Both the position numbers and the translations under genes were made by a program. The notes under the pieces are model-generated. The model worked only from the letters and a program-made list of their open reading frames with translations. It was not told where the DNA came from and made no database searches. Below, piece after piece: positions 22,986 to 33,353 of a stretch of 64,000 nucleotides of DNA (positions within the stretch are counted from its first letter, which is position 1; each line of letters opens with the position of its first letter). This stretch comes from Gossypium raimondii (Eukaryota; Streptophyta; Magnoliopsida; Malvales; Malvaceae): positions 3,815,501 to 3,879,500 of the forward strand of contig NC_068577.1 of assembly GCF_025698545.1 (NCBI RefSeq), given 5' to 3'.

Positions 22986-23375
22986 TAGAGGTGTCCATGG
23001 GCCGGGCGGCCCGGCCCGGCCCGATGTCTCGCCTGAAATATGGGAGGGTTCGGGTAAAAATATAAGCTCGAAATATGGGTTTGGGTAAAAAACGAGGCCC
23101 GTTTAGAAAACGAGCTGGGCCTCGGGCACCATTTTTTTGGCCCGGACCCTGCTCGAATATAATAAATATATATTTTTTATTTTTATTTTAAAATATTTTT
23201 AAAATGCTTCTTTTTTATTTTTAAAATAAATTTTTGGTGTTTATTAAAAAATGGGCCGGGCTCGAGCTTAGGAATTTTTTCTCGGGCTGGGCCTGGACAA
23301 AATTTTAGGTCCATGTTTCGGGCCCGAGCCGAAATTTTTTCTAGCCCGGCTCGACCCGGCCCATGGACACCTCTA
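22986..23375. mobile_element. hAT-type MITE with 8-bp TSD
   Basis: A 390-bp element with a perfect terminal inverted repeat of about 21 bp starting TAGAGGTGTCCATGGGCC. The 8-bp duplication GTGCAGTA flanks it at 22978-22985 and 23376-23383. The TIR form and 8-bp TSD fit the hAT superfamily. The ends are very GC-rich (GGGCCGGGCGGCCCGG) while the centre is AT-rich; no coding capacity. Confidence 0.9.
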
Positions 23376-23383
23376 GTGCAGTA

Positions 23384-24738
23384 AAAATTTTACAAATATA
23401 GTTATAAGAAGTTAACATAATATACTAAAAGTCAGTTAAAATGGTAAAATTAATATATTAAATATAATAGCTATCCCTCATGTGCATTTTTAGACTTTAA
23501 ATAAAAATAGAAAATGGAAAATACTTTATTTTATAAAAAAAAACTGTTGTTGTTTTCTTTGTCATTTTGCTATTATATTGTTACTATTTTGTTGTTATTG
23601 TTTTAACATTTTATAATTTTGTTTTATTGTTAATTTTGGTACTTGTTTTAGGGCATTTATTTTCAATTTCTTGAGAAACATTAATTTTAATGTTTTTAAT
23701 ATATTTGATGTATTGCAATTTTTAAATTTGTTTTATATAAAATAATAATATAAAACATGTTAATATGGGCAGGGTGGGTCGGGATCGAGTTTTAGCGTTT
23801 TTATCCTATTTTTTAGGTTAAATATAACGCTGGAGTTTGTGCAAGCGTACACAACCGTTAACAAGTAATAAGTATATATAAGAGTTATAATCTCTACACG
23901 AACTGTATATGTACAGGAGAACAAAAAAAAAAAGAAGATGTATTTATTTTTATTAATATTAAGAATGTGATAAGAAAATTTCATACATTATTCATAAAGT
24001 GAAATCATACAAATTTGTAGGGGAGAAATTGAAGCGCTTGGCGACAACCTGAACTAGTTTAATTAATAGTAGAAGCAATACATAATAAGACCCCACATTT
24101 TTATATATAAAAGTAGAATCAGCACGTGATGAATTCATTTCAGCATATGTCAAACGTGATTTAAAATGTTTTTATAATAAAGCACTATTATTTTGTCTTC
24201 TCTTTTACTCAAAGAATAAATTAGTGGAGACTAGTATGGCAATTCACCTACTGAAACAAGAGTCGTAAGTGTAGTGTCGTAGGAGGACGGGAGACCTTAA
24301 GGAGTAAGTAAGAGGTCATGCGTTCTCTTTTAATCCTTCAATGTAGGTGTATCATTAGTTTAACTATGTGACCTTATGTAATTGAGGGTGTGTTAATGAC
24401 GAGTGAGATGTGACCTTAATCTTAAGTATACAATATAATCTCATTGATAATTACTTTTACGAGACTGAGGGTAAATATTTTTAAAGTGAACAATTTTATT
24501 TTCATACATTTAATTATGAAATGAATAATTTGGAAGTGAATATAAAAAAATTGAATTTTGGTTTTTTATGTCACAAGTCAATATTTTACTAACGTTGAAT
24601 ATTACCCTTATTCATTATTCCAAAAAATAGAAAAAGAACACTTTTTTTTTTAAATTCTAACATTTGCTTCAAAAATAATTTTTATTGAAAAATAAAATTC
24701 TTATTGAAATTAGTTCGTGGATTTAATTATAAAATAAC
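23384..24738. other. AT-rich intergenic, nothing recognised
   Basis: No exon, RNA gene or transposon end could be supported. Confidence 0.35.
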
Positions 24739-25364
24739 TAGACCTATTCATGGACTGGGCCGAGACCCGCCCAAAAAATGGGAGGGTTTAAGTAAAAATA
24801 TAGGTCCAGAAAATGAACTTGAGCAAAAAATAATGCCCATTTAGAAAATAGTTCAAGCCTCGAAAAAGGCTTTTTTGGCCTGACCCAAATATGTAAAAAA
24901 AAAAATCTGTTGCTTTTCCTTGTTTCTTAATGTATTTTTTTGCTTTTTTTTGTTATTTTTTCACCATTTTGCTACCATTTCACTATTATGTTGGTACCAT
25001 TTTATTGTTACTATGTGGAAATTGTATAACTCTTGTTTTATTATTAATTTTGTTACTATTTTAGAGGCATTTACTTGTTAAATTGCACCTATATTAGTGT
25101 TATTTAAGTATACATATATATTTATTTTCAAATTGTTGAGAAATATTTATTTTAATATTTTTAGTATTTTTGATGTATTATATTTTTTAACAAAATTTAT
25201 ATAATAAAAATTTAATACAGGCAGGCCAAGCCGGGCCTAAGTTTTAACTTTTTTATCCGAGCTAGACTTGAGCAAACTCTTAGACTCATTTTTCGAGCCA
25301 AGCTGGGCCCGAGCCTAGCAAATGGGCCTAAAATTTTGTTGGGCCCGACCTAAAAACAACCCTT
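24739..25364. mobile_element. Decayed relative of the hAT-type MITE
   Basis: The left end TAGACCTATTCATGGACTGG and right end with GGGCCCGACC parallel those of 22986-23375. The inside shows the same order of blocks: GGGAGGGTT..GGTAAAAATATA near the left end and CGAGCC..GGGCCCGAGCC near the right. Ends have diverged and no TSD is visible. Confidence 0.6.
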
Positions 25365-26158
25365 TCACTCTTTATAGAAAACTATATTCTTATATAATTA
25401 CTCTAAACCTCAATTAATTAATGCAAAAGATATTACCTGCAACTTTTAACTCATTGTAATAAAAATGGTGTCAACTGAGCTAATACTCAATTAGTAATAT
25501 ATCAGTAAAATTTATATTATATATACTGAAACATGTTTATAAATTTATATTATATTATTTTTAAATCCATGATTTAATTAGTATCATCCATCAATCAAAT
25601 TTCAATTCAGTTAAAAACGACCAAAACATTATATATTTTACAAAGTAAGTTATATTGTTTTTATTTTTTATATAAAACAATAAAAATTTAAACCTAAATA
25701 CCTAGCATCAATTCAATCATATTTCATTTATTCTTACATGAATTTTAAATAAATATATTTTTTAATTCAATTTTTTTATCCAAACAATATACTGAAGTGA
25801 TGAAAAGTTTAGTACTTGCCAATCAATAGCCTTTGTAGTCGTGAGTTTAGCAGAAATGACTTGAATCTTATCCTTTTGAGGGTCCCAAGTTGTCGGCTGA
25901 GTGAACAGAATCTTCCTTTTCTGCTGACTTGCATCTCTTTTTATAAATTTATAAAAATTCTGGATTGAGGGCCTTCTTTAAATTCTGAATTCTATGAATT
26001 TATTGGTAAAAAAAAATTTGATTCTACGTTTACCCCATTAATGGGAGAACCCTTTCTTGTAACTAATACAACGTGCAAGAGCTTATGATAATAAGTACAG
26101 TTTAGCTTCCAGTTCTTTACTGGAACAAAAAAATGAAGAAAAAAGAATCGTGGACTGA
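25365..26158. other. Intergenic, 3' side of the ERF gene
   Basis: AT-rich. The last 100 or so bases should hold the ERF 3' UTR. Nothing else recognised. Confidence 0.4.
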
Positions 26159-27016
26159 TCAAAAACTACTAGCATTTCCCATGGTCATAGCAGAATCCGA
26201 GAAATATTTATTATTATTATTATTATTGTCCCAGTCAAAATCTGTCGTCATCATCTTCATCCATTCTTGAATCTCATCTTCGCCCATTCCATCCCAAAAC
26301 TCACTCCCGATTCTCATTTCCGACTCCTTTCCTATGTTCAAATTGAAGGCGCCGGAATTTTCTTGATCGAAGACAACCACACTTGTTGTTGTTGCTGCTG
26401 CTGCTGCTGATGTTGTTACGTCGCCGTCGCTGTGGGTTCTATCGGGGAACGGGAAGTTAAGTTTCGCTCTTGGTCCACGGAAATCGATGGCTGCTTTATC
26501 GTAAGCTCGAGCCGCTTCCTCCGCCGTGTTGAAAGTTCCGAGCCAGACCCTGGCGGCGCGTCTCGGATCTCGAATCTCCGCCGCCCATTTCCCCCACGGC
26601 CGTTGCCTAACTCCCCTGTAGTTTTTTTTCACACGTTTTGGTTTGCTAAACATCGTCGTCGCCGTTGTGGTTACCGTTTGGTCTTCTTGATGACTTGGCG
26701 GGAAAAGATTGCACCCCAAACAGCCGTCAAATCTGCACACGTGGCACTTATCCATAACTTCGTTCGCTTCAAACAACGCGTCGTCAAAATCACGGCTGAT
26801 CCCAGCAGTACTAACAGTGGAAGTCACAAGGGGAACGAAATCGGAAGGAATATCAACGGCGGAGACGGAGACTGCGGAGGTGGAGGTGGGGGTATAACCA
26901 GCGACGACGTTTTTTAAGGCGGCGACCATGATGGAGGTTTCGTGTTCAGGAGACAGACGATGAACCGATGGCGGCGGTACTGGGGTAAGTCTCTGTCTTT
27001 TCATGGGCTTCTGCAT
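26159..27016 (-). CDS. ERF109: AP2/ERF transcription factor, group X (ERF109-like)
   Basis: Single-exon gene for 285 residues from ATG 27016 ([10 protein letters not shown]); ATG 27004 (MKRQRL) is equally possible. The frame is open to 27256, but a TATA box at 27147-27154 makes that stretch promoter and 5' UTR. Residues 22-40 read [20 protein letters not shown], a conserved N-terminal block of group X ERFs. A CX2CX4CX2C motif, [12 protein letters not shown], lies at 91-102. The AP2 domain runs about 133-190 ([18 protein letters not shown] to [11 protein letters not shown]). The C terminus has [14 protein letters not shown], an acidic likely activation motif, then an Asn run from a trinucleotide repeat. 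ERF109/RRTF1 proteins bind GCC-box DNA in redox, wound and jasmonate responses. The exact paralogue (ERF108-112) is not certain. Confidence 0.88.
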   Translation of the reverse strand: MQKPMKRQRLTPVPPPSVHRLSPEHETSIMVAALKNVVAGYTPTSTSAVSVSAVDIPSDFVPLVTSTVSTAGISRDFDDALFEANEVMDKCHVCRFDGCLGCNLFPPSHQEDQTVTTTATTMFSKPKRVKKNYRGVRQRPWGKWAAEIRDPRRAARVWLGTFNTAEEAARAYDKAAIDFRGPRAKLNFPFPDRTHSDGDVTTSAAAAATTTSVVVFDQENSGAFNLNIGKESEMRIGSEFWDGMGEDEIQEWMKMMTTDFDWDNNNNNNKYFSDSAMTMGNASSF

Positions 27017-27146
27017 AAGCTTGGTAGCGACTTGTACTGAGATTTGTCCTTTGAGGATTTGGCTTCGCTTTTTCAGGTATTTTTTTCCTCTGGGTTTCTG
27101 AGGTTTCGATTTTTTTTCTTTGGACAAGGAAGTGAGCAAAGCAGCG

Positions 27147-27154
27147 TTTTTATA
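27147..27154 (-). promoter_or_regulatory. TATA box of the ERF gene
   Basis: The minus strand reads TATAAAAA, about 130 bp upstream of the chosen ATG. An ACGT-core element, CCACGTCA, lies about 25-30 bp further upstream. This decides against an ATG at 27256. Confidence 0.65.
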
Positions 27155-27489
27155 CGGAGACTTGTACAAATATGACGTGGCATGCCAGCTGGGAACACTA
27201 GGCAGACGCGGGACTCGAGTTGTAATAATAAAGAAAATATTTGTAAGTACACGCACGTGTTATTACTGTTAATTAGGATATAAAAATTAATTAATTGGAT
27301 TAAATGAGGTTTAATTTTGAATTTGATTTTCTTTAATTTTCGCTATTAATCTGAGTTGCAGATTTAATTTGTATATATTTTTAATTTATCAAATTTAGTT
27401 ATTATATTAACAAATAAGTGAAAATAATTTTTTCCTTTTATTGTAAAGTAAAACAGCGAATTTTATCATTAAAATTTGTTAATATATTA

Positions 27490-27750
27490 TTTGGTACTTG
27501 AGTTTTTTTAATCTAAATTAAGGACATAAGTATGACTTTAATGTTCAATTTGGTATGTAAGTTTTTCTTGTCCCAATTAAGTACATATACTTTTTGTACT
27601 ATAGCACACGTGTCAAATATTCATTGTACCACATGATTCTATTTGGTACGGGTACCAAATTAAATGTTGAAGTCAAACTTAGGTACCTAATTTAGACAAA
27701 AACTCATATATCAAATTGAATATTGAAATCAAACTCAAATACTAAATATT
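27490..27750. repeat. Imperfect palindromic repeat (MITE-like)
   Basis: The two halves are rough inverted copies around a centre TTTGGTACGGGTACCAAA near 27650. The left half contains 'GACTTTAATGTTCAATTTGG' and the right half its inverse counterpart. No TSD assigned. Confidence 0.5.
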
Positions 27751-27769
27751 GAATTAACTAGTGCTATTT

Positions 27770-28010
27770 GGAACAATATTAGTTGGATTGAGAATTGGGG
27801 TTAGTATACTGGTCCGAACATAGGGGTTGAATTGACCTCTCAAAATCAGTAAAAAACTAAAAACCAAAACTAAAAAAAGCAATTGGATTGTTTTCATGAA
27901 ATTTTAGTTGTTTATTTAATTATTGTTGAACCAGACCCAGTGATCAAACTGATTAAATTGAGAAAGTGATTTGATTCATTCAGTTACCATCTAGTATTAA
28001 AACATTGATA
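27770..28010. repeat. Dispersed repeat shared with 61770-62045
   Basis: Shares the order of blocks GGGATTGAA/GGGGTTGAA, AAACTAGTAAAAAA-like, TTGTTTATTTAATTATT and a closing 'AATTGA..GAGAA' block with the region near 61770-62045. Too diverged for boundaries. Confidence 0.4.
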
Positions 28011-28026
28011 TTAACACTTAAAAAAC

Positions 28027-28523
28027 GGTAAACTATACCCAAGGTCACTAAATTATTAGTAAGTTTACGTTTTGGTCACACAATTTTAAAAAGTTACAAA
28101 ATGCTCAAAACTTTTAAAAGCTCTCATTTAAGTCATTGGACTATTAAAATTGTTGTTATATGGCCTTTTCAACTCATATCACCTACACTAATTGAAAGCT
28201 CTCATTCCTCTTCTCTTTTATAGTTCATTTTTTTTTTCATAAAACAACTTTGAACGTCACGAATTTGCAAATCAAAATTCGAACAGTTTTATTCTTCGAC
28301 CTTCAACACTGACTATCAAACTAACTTGAATCTAAGGTATATTCTTCTTCTCATCGATGGGTATTGAACCACCGCATCGATCGCTAAATCGTTGCTTGGA
28401 GCTCGCTAGCCGAAATTAAAAAAAAATAGCCTAGTGACTTAAATAAAAAAACTTTCAAATAATTCAGTAACTATTTTGTAACTTTTTGAAGTTGAGTGAT
28501 ATTGAGTGTTATTTACCCTAAAA
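28027..28523. mobile_element. MITE with long terminal inverted repeats
   Basis: The left end (about AAACTATACCCAAGGTCACT, followed by AAAAAGTTACAAAATG) is matched by the reverse complement of the right end (GGGTAAATAACACTCAATA, then AAAAAGTTACAAAATAG and TTTAAGTCACTAGG). The arms are roughly 100 bp. No coding sequence. The words resemble the ends of the foldback element at 462-7263. Confidence 0.6.
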
Positions 28524-29790
28524 GAAATGGTCCATGATGTTAACGTCACCAATGTGAGAGTGACACTGGATACACGCGGGATTTTGGGGACTGTGAAAAA
28601 GTCAAAGGCTCATTGGGTCAAATCGCATGAAGTTTCGTTTCAAAATTCCCTTTTTCCACCGTAGGTTTTTTAGTGTACCAATTTTTATGTATTTATTATC
28701 ATGTTTCACTTTCGTGTATTAATTTATTAATTAATTAAGTATTAGTGTTAATTTAATTTTTTATGACGATTTTTAAAATATATGTTAATACTTTATATTT
28801 ACTTTTGTAAAAGGCCCAAATTGTCTGGCCCACTCAAAACAGGCCCAATTAAACAACCCAAAATCCTAATTACCCTAGCCCAATACGGACCCTAACCCAA
28901 AATCCAAAACAAGCCTTCAGAAACCCTAGTAGCGAGAGGCTTAGCGCCATTTCCGCCTCCTAACGACGCAACGCTTACGCACGTTGGCTCTCCTCACAAG
29001 ACTCATAAACGTCGCACATGCCGTACACGTCTCCTACGAATCTGCAACAGATCACAAACAGTAGATAGCAAAAAAATATAGCAAGAATCAAGAGATTTAT
29101 TTTGTTTTATTATTATTTCTCTAAGATTCGGCTATAAAACCGAATGATGATAGTGTAAAAGTGGGGGGATTTTTTAGTTTTAACGTACGAAAATAAAAAG
29201 AAATACAAAGAGAATACAAAAGAATTTTAAGATTTAAAGGTGATTGCGATTATTTTTTTAGGTTCTTTTTATGCTTATTTTTCTTTTTTTTTTTACAAAA
29301 AATAGCAGTATAGAAAGAGGGGTTTCTTACCTGCTGTTTCGCCGTCGATGTCCTAGGCTTACTTCGTTTGAAATCGGAGTTGGAGGGCCAGGATTTGAAA
29401 ACCAGTCTTAAATACTGATTTGAAAACGGCGCCATTCCAAGGGTGCAGGATCCGCACGTTGAACCGACCCGCAGGCAGGGTCCGCGTCCTGACTTTAAAT
29501 GGTCTATTTGTGAAATTGGTCCCTCCCTTTTGCAGCGCACTCCACTTAAACCCTTTTTTTTAACTTGTTTTAAAATTGGGCTGCATATTTGATGTTCGTT
29601 TCAATGTAGTCCCTTGCTGCGCCCGTTTTGGAAGGAGGGGATAATTTCCCTTTTGATCCTCCACTCTTGCGCGCGCATTCAATGTAGTCCAGTTTTATTT
29701 TACTTCGAATTTACCCATTTTTTTTCCTTTTTAGTTCAATTTAATCCTTTTTTTTACACTGTTTTATTATTTTTTTATTATGTTATACTA

Positions 29791-29794
<4 letters not shown>

Positions 29795-29833
<39 letters not shown>
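29795..29833. repeat. (ATT)n microsatellite
   Basis: About 13 uninterrupted ATT units inside solo LTR C. Confidence 0.85.
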
Positions 29834-30412
29834 TTATAACATACATGCATTCTTTTATATAGCATACATATACCTGTATATATATTTTATACATTTCTTT
29901 ATTTTATTTTCTAGCTTTTACATATATAAATAAACTTTTATATTTTAGTTTTTTATATAAATATGTATGTACATATGTTTTATATTTTTTTACGATATAC
30001 TTATATTTTTTTGTAAATATATATACATATGCGTATTTTGATATTTTTATCTTCACAATTTTCACGTATACATACACATGTTTTGCATGCATATTCTTAG
30101 AAATTATTGTGAGCTTGTTGTATATATTTCTTTACCTTCCTTTTATATGTACACTCGTATTTACGTGTTAAATGCATGCTCGTACATATTTTTAAGCTTA
30201 CTTGTATATTGTGCTCATATATATATTTTGTAAATACGTATTCATATACGTTCTAAATTAAAGTTTTTGCTTCATATTGTACATTAACTTTAACATACCC
30301 TTTTAGAAAATACATTTTGGTTTTAACTATACATCAAGATTATTTTCTTGATTCAACGGTTTTTTTTTTAATAAAAGCAATATTTGAAGTTTGGGATTGA
30401 TGAGGGAAATTG

Positions 30413-30637
30413 AGCCCTAACGTATTGGGTTCTGATTTTCTTTGATTATCCTAAATAACCGAGAATATTCTTTATTCAAAATGCATGAGAATAAAAATCA
30501 TTTTTGGGAACTTAACTTGTTGTGTCCTAACGTATTGGGTGTGGCATGTTATTTCCTCAAAATGAAGGTTTTCACATAAAATAAAGTGATATTCAAAGTT
30601 CGGGGATTATGAAGAATTGTACCCTAACGTATTGGGA
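30413..30637 (-). repeat. Three spaced CCAATACGTTAGGGC copies in LTR C
   Basis: Inverse copies (CCTAACGTATTGGG) at about 30416, 30526 and 30622, about 96-110 bp apart, mirroring the array at 1191-1520. Confidence 0.75.
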
Positions 30638-30958
30638 CTCGATTTCTTTACATGACTCGAACAATTGATTATCCTTTTTCAAATTCCATCATTTGAGTTG
30701 ATTTTAAAATCTTTTTAAACCTTCGACACGAAGACATCAAATAATCAATTTGGTACCGATTTTGGGCGTTACGAGGGTGCTAACCCTTCCTCGTGCGTAA
30801 CTGACTCCCGAACCCATTTTCTCAAATTTTGTAGACCAAATTTATTTTTAAAGTGAGCCGATCACACCTAAATCATGGATCGGTGGCGACTCCAGTTTTT
30901 ATTTTTAATGTCGACAACTAAAATTTTTGTTTTCAAAAAAGGTGGTTTCGACAACTTC

Positions 30959-32550
30959 TATATTTCTATTTCCGTTTTTTTATGAAATAGAAGATGTTAA
31001 GAAAATGAGTTTGATTTAAAAATTTTAAAAATATTTTTAAATCGAAATATATAATAATTAAAAAATGTATTTTCATTAAAAATGTTTGTAAAACTTTAAA
31101 ACTGAAAACCAAGGTTTTCTCAATATTTTTTAATAGATACTAATTATGTGTTCATATTTTGATTATTGAAAACAAATTTTTATTTCTATGTACTAAATAA
31201 AATTTTCATTTAAAAAAAAACTAATTCTAGTTCAATTTTTTTTATTGGTAGTAAAAAAAAAAGAAAAAAAAGAAAAGGGTTCCATTGTTTAACTAGGTTG
31301 CGAACCATATAATGAAGAGTGGTTGACAATTTAATGTCATTGTCGTGAAGAGCTACCATAAATGATAAAAGTGTCTTCGCCCGTACGTAATATTTGACTG
31401 CTTATTGTTGCCATAAGTAGCTGGTAATTTGCGGGAAAGACGATGGCGACAGGACCGACGGAGAACATCAAAGGCCTCAATCTGAAAATAACGCACTTTG
31501 AATTTGTCAACAGGGATCAAATATCAAACGCCCATTGTCAATGTCAATGTGTGTTACGCTTGTTTATCACTTCTCACTTGAACTCCAAATTCCCATATAA
31601 CTAACTTCAATTTTTAACTCGGTTTAAAAAAAAAAAATCAACAATTCAAAAAAATAAATTTCGCTATTTGTTTAACAGAATTTAAATTATTAAAAAATTA
31701 TAATGAAATTGAATTTAAATACTCGGAGCAGACGATTCATAATTTGTGTGGTGTTTCACACCAATTTTACTTTACAAATGATAAATGATTCAAATATCAC
31801 TATCAAATCTTTATTTTTGCGAATAATAAATTCTAAAGTCGTATATTCATTGCACAAATTATTTGATTTCCAAAGGAAAATTCTTTTATTCTAGATCCAA
31901 ATAATAATTTTCAAATTTTAATATGGTTACAAATTTAAATATTAGAAAAAAACGTTAATCGGAGAAAATCGGTTTTGATGTCATATTTTTTCCCCTAAGC
32001 ACGTGTTTTAAATTCATAAGTTGTTAAAACGTTTTTCTTTTGGGTGGAACAAATTCCACTTTTTTTTAAAAAGAAAAAAAAGGTACTAAATACACGGAAA
32101 ACAACTAAAAGAAATACAGGAAGAATTGATGCTAAAACAATGTTCATTTAAAAGGTTTGAACTATTCCATTCCACCACCAAATAATGCCATTTTGTAGGA
32201 GTAGGTGCTCGAAAGAAGAACGCTTATTTATAATTGTGGCAGAGCCTTAAACTGAGAATAAACACAAACTAAGAATGCCCATTTTATGATAATTTTCCTC
32301 TCCTCTACACCCTCCCCCCAATTATACACAATAAGTTTGTACAGCCCGCATGCCATTCCATGTGCTTTCCCTAAAAGAAAAAACAGAAACAAAAAAGGCA
32401 ACAAAAACGTTGTCATTCAATTCCATGTCTACAAGGTATTCACTATCCAACCTCACATCAAAACACAGCTAGTGCTTCCTCCAGAAAGGTGCCATAGTGT
32501 TTGAGAAATTTCATCGAACATAAGGCAGGCAGGTAGAGACACACATTATC
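30959..32550. other. AT-rich intergenic, no gene recognised
   Basis: A short open frame from ATG near 31443 (about 53 codons) has no recognisable domain and was not called. Confidence 0.35.
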
Positions 32551-32835
32551 CCGACCGGTGTCTGGGTACTCTCATTTCCCCGCACCACACCACACCACAA
32601 TGTGCCCACTATCGGGTACTTATTCTCTTTGGACACCTACAAATCCCGCAAGACTTTGTCACCTGATGTCACACGTCCCCAAAGTTGCAAACAGAACTCT
32701 ATTGGAAGGTCGTAGGATCGAACCATATGAGGTGCACCTTCAGGTGATAGTTTTGAGAGATATGTAGGTGTCTGAACAATACCGGATTATGAGCATGATG
32801 TGTGGTGCGGGGAAATGAGTGTACCCAATCGGCCA
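32551..32835. repeat. 285-bp near-full-length hairpin
   Basis: The outer arms CTCATTTCCCCGCACCACAC (about 32571-32590) and its inverse (about 32800-32820) match with at most one mismatch over about 25 bp. Inner arms also pair: GACACCTACAAATC and AGACTTTGTCACCTGA on the left with inverse counterparts around 32740-32775. Either a small MITE or an inverted duplication; no TSD was seen. It lies about 520 bp beyond the stop codon of the ceramide synthase gene. Confidence 0.75.
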
Positions 32836-33353
32836 GTCATGAAGGAGTATAAATACTAGAACAATATATAGTAGATATCACCTTTACAGGTAGCTGAATT
32901 AAGCTTGAGTTCACATATGATTGTCTCACGTTGATGTGTTACTAATTCAAAACTGACTTAAAGTCTTAAATATGGTATTGATTCCAACGTTAATGCTAGC
33001 AGAGAGAGTAACAAATTCAACAAAAATACGGTGTTGCTTCACTTTAGCCCTTGTATTCATTTCCCCTTATGATGATTAATAATCCTAAAACATGAGTTTA
33101 TCCAGCGAAATTTATACAGTAATTTGCCTATTACAGCAAAAAAGAAATCAAGACGTGGATTCATCGTCCACCGGACTTCTTCAGCTGTACCCTCTGACCC
33201 CGAGTAGAATCAATTAAAAAATCAAAACCGATAGGGAATTTTTCATCCAAAGTAATGACCAATCACAGTGAAGAGACGAACCTAAAACAGATGATCTCCT
33301 CAGGGCTTAATATCGCAGGCAAAAGCCGAACCAAAATAAATGAAATCTTCTGT
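32836..33353. other. 3' flank of the ceramide synthase gene
   Basis: Should contain the 3' UTR and polyadenylation site of the minus-strand gene ending at 33354. Nothing else recognised. Confidence 0.4.

Larger units (their letters stand above)
28806..30953 (-). mobile_element. Solo LTR C, same family as solo LTR A, inverted
   Basis: On the minus strand it starts TGTCGAAACCACC and ends GGGCCTTTTACA; 2148 bp. Flanks are ACTTT (28801-28805) and ACTTC (30954-30958), a 5-bp TSD with one mismatch. Shares the tRNA-free terminal block, the GTAACTGACTCCCGAA block and the spaced CCAATACGTTAGGGC motif with solo LTR A. No internal genes. Confidence 0.75.

Noticed and set aside
31443-31601. 53-codon frame starting MATGPTENIKGLNL
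   Set aside because: Short, no splice partner or known family; kept as unlikely.
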